From contig JADHOC010000018.1 of the NCBI GenBank assembly GCA_016779205.1, forward strand, positions 1 through 64,000: 64,000 nucleotides of DNA. The letters are read 5' to 3'. Numbering within the stretch: position 1 is the stretch's first letter; every line of letters starts with the position of its first letter. Shown piece by piece: positions 44,351 to 52,399 of the stretch. The translations under genes and the position numbers were made by a program. The stretch comes from Planctomycetota bacterium (GTDB lineage Bacteria > Planctomycetota > UBA1135 > GCA-002686595). The notes beneath the pieces are model-generated. The model was not told the origin of the DNA. It did not search any database and was given only the letters and a program-made list of their open reading frames with translations.

Positions 44351-45793
44351 TCAGAGGCGCGGCTCGCCCTCGTTCCAGACCGGACGCCAGGTCCCGGCCA
44401 CGAGGGCCTCCGCCGCCTCGAGGCAGACCTTCACGGCGGCCTCCATGTGCTCGTAGTCGAGCGTGTCCCACTCGTCCGAGGGCTGGTGGTAGTCCGTGTG
44501 TTCGCCGTAGGTCGAGAGGGTCTGGGCCACGATCCCGGCCCTCGCGAAGGGGACGTTGTCAGAGCGGGTGAAGAAGCTCATGGCCGGACGTAGGTCCGCC
44601 TTGATGGCGATCCCCCGCTTCCGGAGCTCGGGGCCGAGGCTGGAGCGGTCGTCTCCGGTGAGCCACACGTTCCCCGCGCCACCCACCAGCGGGTCCGGGC
44701 GGCCCAGCATCTCGAAGTTGAGGGCGCAGACCACCCGATCGATCGGGTGCGTCGGGTGAGCCACCCAGTAGCTCGACCCCACGAAGCCGCGCTCCTCGCC
44801 CGTGTCGAAGATCGCGAGCACCGAGCGCACGGGGCGGTCCCCCGCCGCGAGCGCCTCGGCCACCTCCATCACCGCCGCGCAGCCCGAGGCGTCGTCGTCC
44901 GCGCCGTTCATGATCGCGTCGGCCTCCGGGTCCCCGCGCTGGATCCGCGAGCTCACGCCGATGTGGTCCCGGTGCGCGGAGAGGACGACGATCTGGTCCG
45001 CGAGGTCCGGCGAGGCGGGCGTGCCAGCGCCGGGGAGGAAGCCCACGACATTGAAGTCCTCGCCCTCCTCCACCGAGGCCTTCGCGTCGAGCGTGACTTC
45101 TCGAACGTCCCCGCTCGAGAAGCGCTCGCTCCACTCGCCTCGTAGGGATAGCTGGATCGACGAGCCCCCGCCGTCCCTGGCGGGCCCGAGGGAGCTCCCC
45201 TGCGGCGTCGAACGCTCGCGCGCCTCGGCCTTGCGCGGGAGGACGATCATCCCGAAGCCCTCGCCCCGTCCGTGACCGGCGTCGCTCAGCCAGCGGCGTG
45301 ACTTCATGGCCGACGTGGTCATGACCAGCGCGAGATCGCCGCTGGCCTCCTCCGGGACATCGGACTCCTCTCGGACCACCTGCACCCGGAAGGTCCTCGG
45401 CTCGCCGGGCACGCTCCCCCTCGAAGAGAACGTGAAGCTCTCCCCGTTGTAGAGCACCTCGTCGAGCCCCTTGCCCTGGACGCGCAGCTCAGGCACGCCG
45501 CTGTAGGTCACCCGCTCAAGCGGGATCCGCTGGAGGTAGGAGTCTTCGCTCGCTCCGGGCTCGAAACCAGCGGCCGCCAGCCGGGCGGCCAGGTAGCGCG
45601 CGGTGGCGACGCTCCCCTCGCTCCCCATGGCGCGCCCCTGCATGGCATCCGACGCGAGGGCCTGTACATGACCTCGGAGCTCGGCCGCGCGGACCTCCGC
45701 GCTGACGGTGAGGTCGCCGGGGAACGACTCGGAGTCCTGGAGGGCGAGCGCGCCGGACGCGAGGACGAGCAGCGGGCAGAGCAGTGTGAGCAT
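44351..45793 (-). CDS. M28-family zinc aminopeptidase, exported
   Basis: A 480-residue protein with a signal peptide (LTLLCPLLVLASGALA). The M28 catalytic domain occupies about 240-480. Metal-binding residues are visible: His/Asp in LSAHRDHIG, the bridging Asp in GADDDASG, Glu-Glu in DTGEERGFVGS, a fourth ligand near FEMLGRP, and His in TDYHQPSDEWD. An inserted domain (about 120-230) resembles a PA-like insert. It digests peptides outside the cytoplasm. TATCCT lies 6 bases before the ATG and there is no Shine-Dalgarno. Confidence 0.92.
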   Translation of the reverse strand: MLTLLCPLLVLASGALALQDSESFPGDLTVSAEVRAAELRGHVQALASDAMQGRAMGSEGSVATARYLAARLAAAGFEPGASEDSYLQRIPLERVTYSGVPELRVQGKGLDEVLYNGESFTFSSRGSVPGEPRTFRVQVVREESDVPEEASGDLALVMTTSAMKSRRWLSDAGHGRGEGFGMIVLPRKAEARERSTPQGSSLGPARDGGGSSIQLSLRGEWSERFSSGDVREVTLDAKASVEEGEDFNVVGFLPGAGTPASPDLADQIVVLSAHRDHIGVSSRIQRGDPEADAIMNGADDDASGCAAVMEVAEALAAGDRPVRSVLAIFDTGEERGFVGSSYWVAHPTHPIDRVVCALNFEMLGRPDPLVGGAGNVWLTGDDRSSLGPELRKRGIAIKADLRPAMSFFTRSDNVPFARAGIVAQTLSTYGEHTDYHQPSDEWDTLDYEHMEAAVKVCLEAAEALVAGTWRPVWNEGEPRL

Positions 45794-45896
45794 GGCCCGA
45801 GGATAGCCTCAGGAGCGACGACCCGCCGCGAGGGCGCGGCGGATCATCGGGGAGGCGCGGCGGCCTGGGGCTCGCGCTGGGCGGGGAGCGCGTCGA

Positions 45897-46163
45897 TCAG
45901 GCGACGAGGTCGCGGAGCGTCCGCAGGACCTGCTCGTTGATCTTGGGGTCGCCGACGTGGACGCGGACGGCGCCCTCCATGCCGCGCGGGACGCTCATGA
46001 TCCCGGGCTCGAGCCGCCGGTTCACCTTGCGGGCGATCTCCTGGGGCTTGGTCACCTCCAGGAGGATCCAGTCCCCGACCGAGGGGAGCGGTCGGATCCC
46101 GGGGATCGTGGACAGACGGGAAGAGAAACGGTCCTTCTCATCACAGGTGAAGTCGACGGACAT
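45897..46163 (-). CDS. Small protein resembling the C-terminal part of HisC aminotransferase
   Basis: An 88-residue protein that matches the C-terminal small domain of histidinol-phosphate aminotransferases: IPGIRPLPSVGDWILLEV, IARKVNRRLEPG and GAVRVHVGDPKINEQVLRTL correspond to the region that closes over PLP. The large catalytic domain and the PLP lysine are absent. There is a perfect AGGAGG 7 bases before the ATG, and the frame is intact, so it is expressed rather than decayed. Function is unknown; it could pair with another protein or be a paralogue of the domain. Confidence 0.6.
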   Translation of the reverse strand: MSVDFTCDEKDRFSSRLSTIPGIRPLPSVGDWILLEVTKPQEIARKVNRRLEPGIMSVPRGMEGAVRVHVGDPKINEQVLRTLRDLVA

Positions 46164-46350
46164 GGAGCAACCTCCTGGTTCCTACGGTGCGGGGCGTGGA
46201 ATTCCAGGGTCGGGGCGACGCAGCAGGTGAGCCGTACAGACCCGGGAAAGAGTCGTCGCGACGGGTGCGGCCGGCGCTACGACGGTTACACGGTAGCCAT
46301 CCGCCAGGCCAACGGCAAGAACGTCGCATGGACGACATAGAATGGTCGCC

Positions 46351-47250
46351 ATGAGCGAGCGCTTCTCCCTGAGGGTCCCCTCCTCCACCTCCAACCTCGG
46401 GCCAGGCTTCGACTTCCTCGGTCTGTGCCTCGGCCTGTTCATCGAGGCCGAGGTCGAGATCACGGACGGTCACCGCGAGCCGCTGATCGAGTGGACCCCC
46501 GCCGCCACCTGGCCCGCCGAGGAGGACCTCGTGCTCCGAGCCCTGCGCCTGTACGCGGCGCGCTTCGGCGTCAGGCTGCCCGCGCTCACGATCCGCCTCT
46601 CGTCCGAGATCCCCGTGGGCCGCGGCTTCGGCAGCAGCGGCGCCGCCACGGCAGCGGGCCTGCTCATCGCGGCGGAGGCCTCTCCGATCCATCACGAGGA
46701 CCGCCTCCCCCTGGTCGAGCTCGCCATCGAGCTCGAGGGGCACCCCGACAACGCAGCGGCATCCCTGCTCGGCGGCTGCGCCCTCGCCGTCCCCCACGAC
46801 GCTGGCCTCGAGCTCCTCCAGCACCCGGTCCACGACTCCCTGGGGTTCGCCGTGGCCTGGCCCGACCCCCCCCTCTTCACCGAGCAGTCACGCGCGGTCC
46901 TCCCGGAGTCGATTCCCTTCCAGGACGCCGTGGAGAATCCCCGGCGCCTGGCGCTCCTCCTCGATGGGCTCCGCACCGGCGATCCCACGCGGCTCCGGCT
47001 CGGGGTCCACGACCGCCTCCACGAGCGCTTCCGCCGAGCCTTGATCCCCGGGGCCGACGCCGCGATCCAGGGGGCCCTCGAGGCTGGAGCCCACGCCGCG
47101 TGCCTCAGCGGGGCCGGTTCCGGGCTGGTGGCGATCGGACCGCGGGGCCAGATGGAAGCCATCTGCGCCGCGCTCGCGGCCCCTCTGGAGGGCGGTGGCG
47201 CGCGGGAGGTCCCCTTCGAGCCCCACGCACCCGAGCCCCTCCGGGCCTGA
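46351..47250 (+). CDS. thrB: Homoserine kinase
   Basis: A 299-residue GHMP kinase that phosphorylates homoserine on the path to threonine. The N-terminus FSLRVPSSTSNLGPGFDFLG, the ATP-binding loop PVGRGFGSSGAATAAGLL, the EGHPDNAAASLLGG segment and CLSGAGSGLVAIG are diagnostic. The ATG at 46351 is favoured because TAGAAT ends 7 bases upstream; an ATG at 46342 overlaps the -10 itself. It is divergent from the HisC-like gene. Confidence 0.9.
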   Translation: MSERFSLRVPSSTSNLGPGFDFLGLCLGLFIEAEVEITDGHREPLIEWTPAATWPAEEDLVLRALRLYAARFGVRLPALTIRLSSEIPVGRGFGSSGAATAAGLLIAAEASPIHHEDRLPLVELAIELEGHPDNAAASLLGGCALAVPHDAGLELLQHPVHDSLGFAVAWPDPPLFTEQSRAVLPESIPFQDAVENPRRLALLLDGLRTGDPTRLRLGVHDRLHERFRRALIPGADAAIQGALEAGAHAACLSGAGSGLVAIGPRGQMEAICAALAAPLEGGGAREVPFEPHAPEPLRA

Positions 47251-47345
47251 GCGCCCCACGGCTCGCCACATCGCCACCCTCGGTGGCGCCCATGCAGCCG
47301 CCGCGAGGCGGCCTCCTCCTCCGCGCTCGCGCGAGCGGCGCGGGG

Positions 47346-48143
47346 TCAGACCTGCCGGGCCGCCGCCACGAGCTCTCGGACGCGCTCGGCGCAGACCGGG
47401 GCGAGGACGTCGCCGCCCTCCTTCGCCGCGGTCCCGACGATCGCGCGGTCCGCGTGCGCCAGGAGCGAAGCCGCGTTCCCGAGGCTGAACCCCGAACCGA
47501 TCAGGATCGGAACATCGCTCCCCACCGCTCGGCGCACGCGCTCCACACGTTCAGGATCCGGCGCTGCACCCGTGGCCACACCGGACACGATGAGCCCATC
47601 CGCTCGCCCGCGATGGACCGCGTCGCGCGCGGCGTCCTCGAGGACCTCGCCCGCCACGGGAGTCGCGTGCTTCACGTGCACGTCGGCGAAGATCTGGACC
47701 GCGGGGCAGAGCCCGGCGCGCGTCCGTATGGTCCTCGCCGCCTGACCTTCGATCAGCCCCTGGTCGGTGTACATGGAACCCGTGTGGACGTTGACCCGCA
47801 CGAAGCTCGCTCCCACCGCTGCGGCGATCCCCAGGGCACCCTCGGCGTCGTTCCGCAGGACGTTGATCCCCAGCCCCTCGACGCCGGGGACGGCGAGCAC
47901 GCGGCTCGCGGCCACGGTCATGGCGGCGTGGGTCGACGGGCCGGCGTTGTCCTTGAAGAAAGGAGCGTCGTGGTAGTTCTCCACCACGAGGGTCGAGATC
48001 CCACCCGCCACGTAGGCCTCCGCGTCCTGGATCGCGTGGGCGAGGAGAGCCTCCATCGCCCCGCCTCCCGCGAGCACCCCCGGGGTCGGCAGCAGGTGCA
48101 GGACGCCGATCAGGCGCTCCTTCGGTTCGAGGAGACTCGGCAT
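47346..48143 (-). CDS. BtpA/SgcQ family TIM-barrel protein
   Basis: A 265-residue protein of the BtpA family: LIGVLHLLPTPG at the start, GGISTLVVENYHDAPFF, VRVNVHTGSMYTDQGLIEG, the metal-like IFADVHVKHATPV, DGLIVSGVATG, and ILIGSGFSLGNA. BtpA was linked to photosystem I assembly in cyanobacteria, but non-photosynthetic members are widespread and may act on sugar or nucleoside phosphates. AGGAGG lies 8 bases before the ATG. Small GC hairpins at 47272-47288 and 47297-47312 separate it from the convergent thrB. Confidence 0.88.
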   Translation of the reverse strand: MPSLLEPKERLIGVLHLLPTPGVLAGGGAMEALLAHAIQDAEAYVAGGISTLVVENYHDAPFFKDNAGPSTHAAMTVAASRVLAVPGVEGLGINVLRNDAEGALGIAAAVGASFVRVNVHTGSMYTDQGLIEGQAARTIRTRAGLCPAVQIFADVHVKHATPVAGEVLEDAARDAVHRGRADGLIVSGVATGAAPDPERVERVRRAVGSDVPILIGSGFSLGNAASLLAHADRAIVGTAAKEGGDVLAPVCAERVRELVAAARQV

Positions 48144-48173
48144 CTCGGGACCCTCCTGGGGCGCGAAGGGAAG

Positions 48174-48248
48174 TGGAGCCAGAGACGGGATTTGAACCCG
48201 TGACCGCTGCTTTACGAAAGCAGTGCTCTACCACTGAGCTACTCTGGC
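48174..48248 (-). tRNA. tRNA-Thr (anticodon CGT), CCA encoded
   Basis: The minus strand folds with acceptor GCCAGAG/CTCTGGC, D arm GCTC-AGTGGTA-GAGC, anticodon stem CTGCT/AGCAG with loop TTCGTAA (anticodon CGT), and T arm ACGGG-TTCAAAT-CCCGT. Discriminator T is at 48177 and CCA at 48176-48174. Confidence 0.96.
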
Positions 48249-48322
48249 CTTCAGTGCCCGGGCGCTGGGCAGGTGTCCGTGAACGGCTCACCCGCTCGGC
48301 GGCCAAGCGGCCCGAAATCATA

Positions 48323-48367
48323 GCGAGGCCCGCTGCCGGGAGCGGCAGCGGGCCTCGCAGTTTTTTT
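48323..48367 (+). terminator. Strong intrinsic terminator, plus strand
   Basis: A 15-bp GC stem (GCGAGGCCCGCTGCC and complement) with a 6-base loop is followed by AG and seven T residues. This is the clearest Rho-independent terminator in the window, oriented on the plus strand. No plus-strand gene lies just upstream; the flanking tRNA-Thr and HEAT gene are both minus. Confidence 0.8.
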
Positions 48368-48437
48368 CACGCGGACGAACGCCGTGGGGATGCGTCGCAG
48401 GCGGGGTCGCCTGGGACACTTCGCCCGGCGGCGCGTC

Positions 48438-50528
48438 TCACTGGGCGCCGACTCGCGAGCGGACGCTCTCGAGGACGCCGGCGCGGGACTCCGCGCCGAG
48501 GTTCATGTGACCCAGCGCCTTGGCCGTGGCCGTACGCAGCTCGAGGCTGGCGTCGCTGTCCATCACCTCGCGCATGGCGCTCGAGACGGTGGCGGCGAGG
48601 TCGATGCGACCGCCGATCATGCCCACGGCCTCGGCCGCAGCGATGCGGCTCTCGTCCGAGGCGTCTCCGTTGGAGAGGACCGCCAGGGCGACGTCCACGT
48701 GGGAGGCGTCACCGATCAGGCCGATCGTGTGCAGCGCGGGGACCGCGATACCGTCACGGCGGCCTTCGGTCGCCGCTGCGAGGCCAGCGACGGCGCCGGA
48801 GAGGTCCGAGTTGCCGCGCCAGCCGAGCATGCGCAGGGCGTTCGCGGCGCTCTCGGCGAGGGCGTCCGCGCGGGCGCGGTTCTCGTCAAGGCGAGCCTCG
48901 AAGACCTCGGAGAGGGCGTCGATCCCGTCGGCTCCAGCGAAGCTGCCCTGGATCCGGTCGCCGTAGGCGTCGGCCAGGTCCTCGTCCGCGGTGAGCAGGT
49001 AGGTCGGGGTCCCCTCGAAGGCGGGGTTCTGGCGCACGCGGGAGATCACGGCGTCGGTGGTGAGGTCCGGGAGGTCATCGCCCACCAGGATGGTGTCGAT
49101 ACCGGCCAGCTGGCCGAGCATCACGAGCCCCTGGGCGGCGCTGCCGGCGTGCTGGGCGAGGACGCCCTGGCCGTCGAGCGCAGTGATCAGGTCGGAGGCG
49201 CGCTGGGCGTCCCCGTCGATGATCACCGCGAGCTTGACCACGCGGCGGCCCACGGCGGTGCCGAGCTCGGCGACCACGTCGCCGGACACAGCCGTGTTGG
49301 TGCGGGCGGCGATGAAGCCAAGGGCCACCGCGGCCTCACCGGCCATCGAGGCCCCGCCGCCGATCAGGGCGGCGTTCAGGCCGTCCGTGGGAGCCGATGC
49401 GATTTCCCCGAGCACCGCGGCGATGCGGCCGCCCGTGGCGGAGTCGCCGGAGGCCACCGACATGTTCAGGGCGCGGTCGAGCGCGGCGGTGCCGGCGCTC
49501 ATCACGGCCAGCATGCCCTCGTTCGCGGCTTCCAGGTGGGAGCCGACGTCCGCACCAGCGGCCTCGAGGGCCGCCAGCTTGGACTGGATGTCGACCGACT
49601 CGCGGGCGATGCCAGCGACGGCGTCCTGGGAGTCCGGGGCGAGGGCGAGGGCGTGGTAGAAGGCGCCCTTGGCGAGCACGTTGTTGTAGATGGCGCGGGG
49701 GCTCTCGTTCGCCACGAGGACGCCGTCACCCCAGGACCAGATCACATCGCTGTAGTCCAGGTCGCGGAGGACCGAGGCCCGGCGGTGGTGGTAGTCCTCG
49801 CCCAGCTGCAGGAACAGAGCAGCGGGGTCGCCGGCGGCGCCGCAGCGCTCGGCGCCGGCAGCCGCGGCCGCCCGGATCGTCTCCGAGGCGTCGGCGGTGG
49901 CGTGCATCAGGAGCGCCGCGCCCGCGCGGGGGTCGGCGATGTTGCCGAGCGCCATGACGACGTTGCGCCGCTGGAAGTCGTTCTCGGACGCGAGGGCGGC
50001 CAGCAGGGGCTGAACCGCGGCGGGGCCCATGGTCTGCACCGCGAGCATGGCGTCGGTGACGCGCTCGGGATCGCTGTCGTCCCCGAGGGCGTTGACGAAC
50101 ATCGGCACCGCGTACTCACCGTGCTGCGCGCTGATGCGCGAGAGCGCCGAGAGGCGGTCGGCCGTGGTGGAAGCGCCCATGTACTCTCGCACGAGGTCCC
50201 GGATGGAGCCCTCGTCGTTACGCAGCTCGGCGCGACCGAGGCTCGCGCGCTCGATGAAGCGCATGGCGACCTGGGTGTACTCGTCGCCTTCCGCCATGAA
50301 GTCGGCGAGGGTGTCCGAGTCCGCGGCGAGGTAGACCTGGAAGACCTCGGCCGGTTCCGGGTCGGAAGCGAGCATGCGACGCATCGCGTCGAGCGCCTCC
50401 TGCTTGCGGCCGCGCGACCACAGGTCGATGGCGGCGTCGAAGTCGCTGGAAACGTCCAGGGGGAACGCGGTGGCGCTCGCAACGAGGACGGGGAGGGCGA
50501 AGAGGCCCAGGAAGCGCGATCGGCTCAT
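48438..50528 (-). CDS. Exported HEAT-repeat protein with a pseudo-receiver domain
   Basis: A 696-residue protein with a signal peptide (RFLGLFALPVLVASATAFP). HEAT/Armadillo-type helices occur at both ends: AVQPLLAALASENDFQRRNVVMALGNIADPRAGAALL near residues 160-210, and AVPALHTIGLIGDASHVDVALAVLS plus GHMNL near the C-terminus. Between them, residues about 428-530 have the strand pattern of a receiver (VKLAVIIDGDAQRASDLI, GIDTILVGDDLPDL, GTPTYLLTADED), with Gly where phospho-Asp is expected. Function is unknown. It would lie outside the cytoplasm. The ATG at 50528 starts at the signal peptide. Confidence 0.8.
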   Translation of the reverse strand: MSRSRFLGLFALPVLVASATAFPLDVSSDFDAAIDLWSRGRKQEALDAMRRMLASDPEPAEVFQVYLAADSDTLADFMAEGDEYTQVAMRFIERASLGRAELRNDEGSIRDLVREYMGASTTADRLSALSRISAQHGEYAVPMFVNALGDDSDPERVTDAMLAVQTMGPAAVQPLLAALASENDFQRRNVVMALGNIADPRAGAALLMHATADASETIRAAAAAGAERCGAAGDPAALFLQLGEDYHHRRASVLRDLDYSDVIWSWGDGVLVANESPRAIYNNVLAKGAFYHALALAPDSQDAVAGIARESVDIQSKLAALEAAGADVGSHLEAANEGMLAVMSAGTAALDRALNMSVASGDSATGGRIAAVLGEIASAPTDGLNAALIGGGASMAGEAAVALGFIAARTNTAVSGDVVAELGTAVGRRVVKLAVIIDGDAQRASDLITALDGQGVLAQHAGSAAQGLVMLGQLAGIDTILVGDDLPDLTTDAVISRVRQNPAFEGTPTYLLTADEDLADAYGDRIQGSFAGADGIDALSEVFEARLDENRARADALAESAANALRMLGWRGNSDLSGAVAGLAAATEGRRDGIAVPALHTIGLIGDASHVDVALAVLSNGDASDESRIAAAEAVGMIGGRIDLAATVSSAMREVMDSDASLELRTATAKALGHMNLGAESRAGVLESVRSRVGAQ

Positions 50529-51023
50529 GGCGGAAATGGAAGAACCCGTGGAGGCGGACTGTCGGACCGAAGGCTCCAGGCGGACAGGGCCGCAGGAAGC
50601 TGAATCACTCACCCCGGGACGGCCCTCGGTGAGGGCGTTCGGAGCGGGGAATCCGGTCGGGGAGAATGTCGGAGTTGGAGTCCGTATTCGGAAGACGGTC
50701 CGTGAGATCTGGCGATCCGGGCGGGCCCGGGACCAGGTCTCACAACGCGGACCGTTGAGAGGAACTGGGGGGATGATGCGCCCCGCGGCAAAGTCCGAGG
50801 ACCTGTCGCGGGTGCACGGATGATAGCGGAGCGGGGGGGGTGGTCAAGGAACGCAACGCCCGGCAATCGTCAGCGGGCCGGATCTCGGGTCGCCGGCCCC
50901 CCCGCAGAGGGAGGATCTGACCGGAGGATCGGGCGAGATCGAGCTCGATGTGAAGGGCTCCGCCGTCCCTATGCACCGTCGCAGTCCCTGGCTACCGGTG
51001 AATTCGAGGACCTGCGAGCCCCA
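50529..51023. other. Non-coding 495-bp region upstream of the HEAT gene
   Basis: No credible gene is found. It contains the sigma-70-type promoter at 50820-50847 (minus) and short GC-rich inverted repeats. It would supply a leader of roughly 285 bases to the HEAT gene, long for this window, so post-transcriptional control is possible but not shown. Confidence 0.6.
50820..50847 (-). promoter_or_regulatory. Sigma-70-type promoter for the HEAT gene
   Basis: On the minus strand TTGACC (50847-50842), a 16-base spacer and TATCAT (50825-50820) are the closest to the consensus in the window. Transcription would start near 50813. Confidence 0.55.
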
Positions 51024-52244
51024 TCAAGGCGCACCCGGGGCCCCACGAGACCACTTCCCGAGCACGCGGCCCCCTGAAGCCCCGGTGACCTCCGGCCGGG
51101 AGGAGGGTTCCCCCACCGCGAGCCTCGCCCCGAGCACCGCGAAGGCCAGGGCCTCCCGAAAATCCGGCGCGACCCCGTACCGATCGGAGGGGCCGAAGCC
51201 CTTCAGGCGGGCCCCACGGGCGGCGAGCCCGGCGGAGAGCTCTCGCTCGAGGGCTCCCATCAGGACCGGATTACGCGCGCCGCCACCGGCGACGGCGACC
51301 TCGTGGTCGCCCCCGGAGGCGTCGCAGCCCCCCCCCCGAATGAGGTCGGCGGCGGCCGCGCGGGCGACGAAGCGGGTCGCGGTGGCCAGCAGGTCCTCCC
51401 TCCTCGCCCCGGGCGCCGCGTCGATGAAGCCGGCCACGAAGGTCGGGCCGAAGGTGTCCAGCCCCGTGGACTTGGGCCAGGGCCGCTGGAGGAAGGGGTG
51501 CCCCATGGCCCACGCGAGGGGCGCCTCCAGCACCTCTCCCCGGGCCGCTGTGCCGCCGTCCATGTCCATGGGACGGTCCAGGAGCACTCGAGCGAGGCCG
51601 TCCAGGAGCGCGCCCGCCGGCCCCGCGTCCGACCCCGTGGGTGGCCCCCCCGGGCGGAGGAGGGTCCAGTTGGCGATGCCCCCCAGGTTCAGGATCGCCA
51701 GCGGACGAGGCGCCCGGGCGAAGAGGACCTCGTCCACGAGGACGACGAGCGGCGCCCCCTCCCCGCCCGCGGCGCAGTCGCGGGTCCGGAAGTCCGAGGC
51801 CACCGAGCACCCCGCGGACTCCGCGACGAAGTCTCCGTCCCCCAGCTGCATGGTGACCTTGCCGTGGGCGGGTTCCCCGTCGTGATGGAAGACGGTCTGG
51901 CCATGGCTCGCCACCAGAGCGAGGGGCGCGTCGGGCCCGGCGACCTCCCGCGCGGCCGCGCCGAAGGCAAGCCCGAGGTCCCGGTCCAGCGCCGCGAGCG
52001 CCGCGAGCTGGACCGGGCCACCGTCGAGGATGGCCCGGACCCTCCCGGCGAGCTCGCCCCCCATGGCCACCGTCGCCATCCGTACGGGTTCCACGCTGCA
52101 GACGCGCCGGCCTCGCCCGTCCCCCTCCAGCCCGACGCGGCACACGGCCACGTCGATCCCGTCCGCCGACGTGCCCGAGAGGACCCCCGCCACCAGGTCT
52201 CCGTCGGAGAGGAGCGTCGAGTCCGCGGGCGAGGGAGTGGGCAT
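51024..52244 (-). CDS. anmK: Anhydro-N-acetylmuramic acid kinase
   Basis: A 406-residue AnmK, which converts 1,6-anhydro-MurNAc and ATP to MurNAc-6-phosphate during peptidoglycan recycling. Diagnostic motifs are VAGVLSGTSADGIDVAVCRV near the N-terminus, VASHGQTVFHH, LGDGDFVAESAGCSVASDFRTRD, ILNLGGIANWT, the metal/ATP Asp in DGGTAARG and VAGGGARNPVLM. The ATG at 52244 is used; an ATG at 52262 adds six residues. It is divergent from the sigma-54 regulator. Its presence implies peptidoglycan turnover. Confidence 0.93.
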   Translation of the reverse strand: MPTPSPADSTLLSDGDLVAGVLSGTSADGIDVAVCRVGLEGDGRGRRVCSVEPVRMATVAMGGELAGRVRAILDGGPVQLAALAALDRDLGLAFGAAAREVAGPDAPLALVASHGQTVFHHDGEPAHGKVTMQLGDGDFVAESAGCSVASDFRTRDCAAGGEGAPLVVLVDEVLFARAPRPLAILNLGGIANWTLLRPGGPPTGSDAGPAGALLDGLARVLLDRPMDMDGGTAARGEVLEAPLAWAMGHPFLQRPWPKSTGLDTFGPTFVAGFIDAAPGARREDLLATATRFVARAAAADLIRGGGCDASGGDHEVAVAGGGARNPVLMGALERELSAGLAARGARLKGFGPSDRYGVAPDFREALAFAVLGARLAVGEPSSRPEVTGASGGRVLGKWSRGAPGAP

Positions 52245-52399
52245 GGGCCCATTGAACCCCATGGCACCGGTCGCGGGCCATGTCCCGGCCTCCGGATCCC
52301 GCCCATGCGAGGCCCTGCGCGGCCCATGGCGCGGCCGGGCTCCCGCCGGTGATTCCGCCGGGTTCGTCGGTGGCGGGGCCGATCGGGCACAATGCCCCC

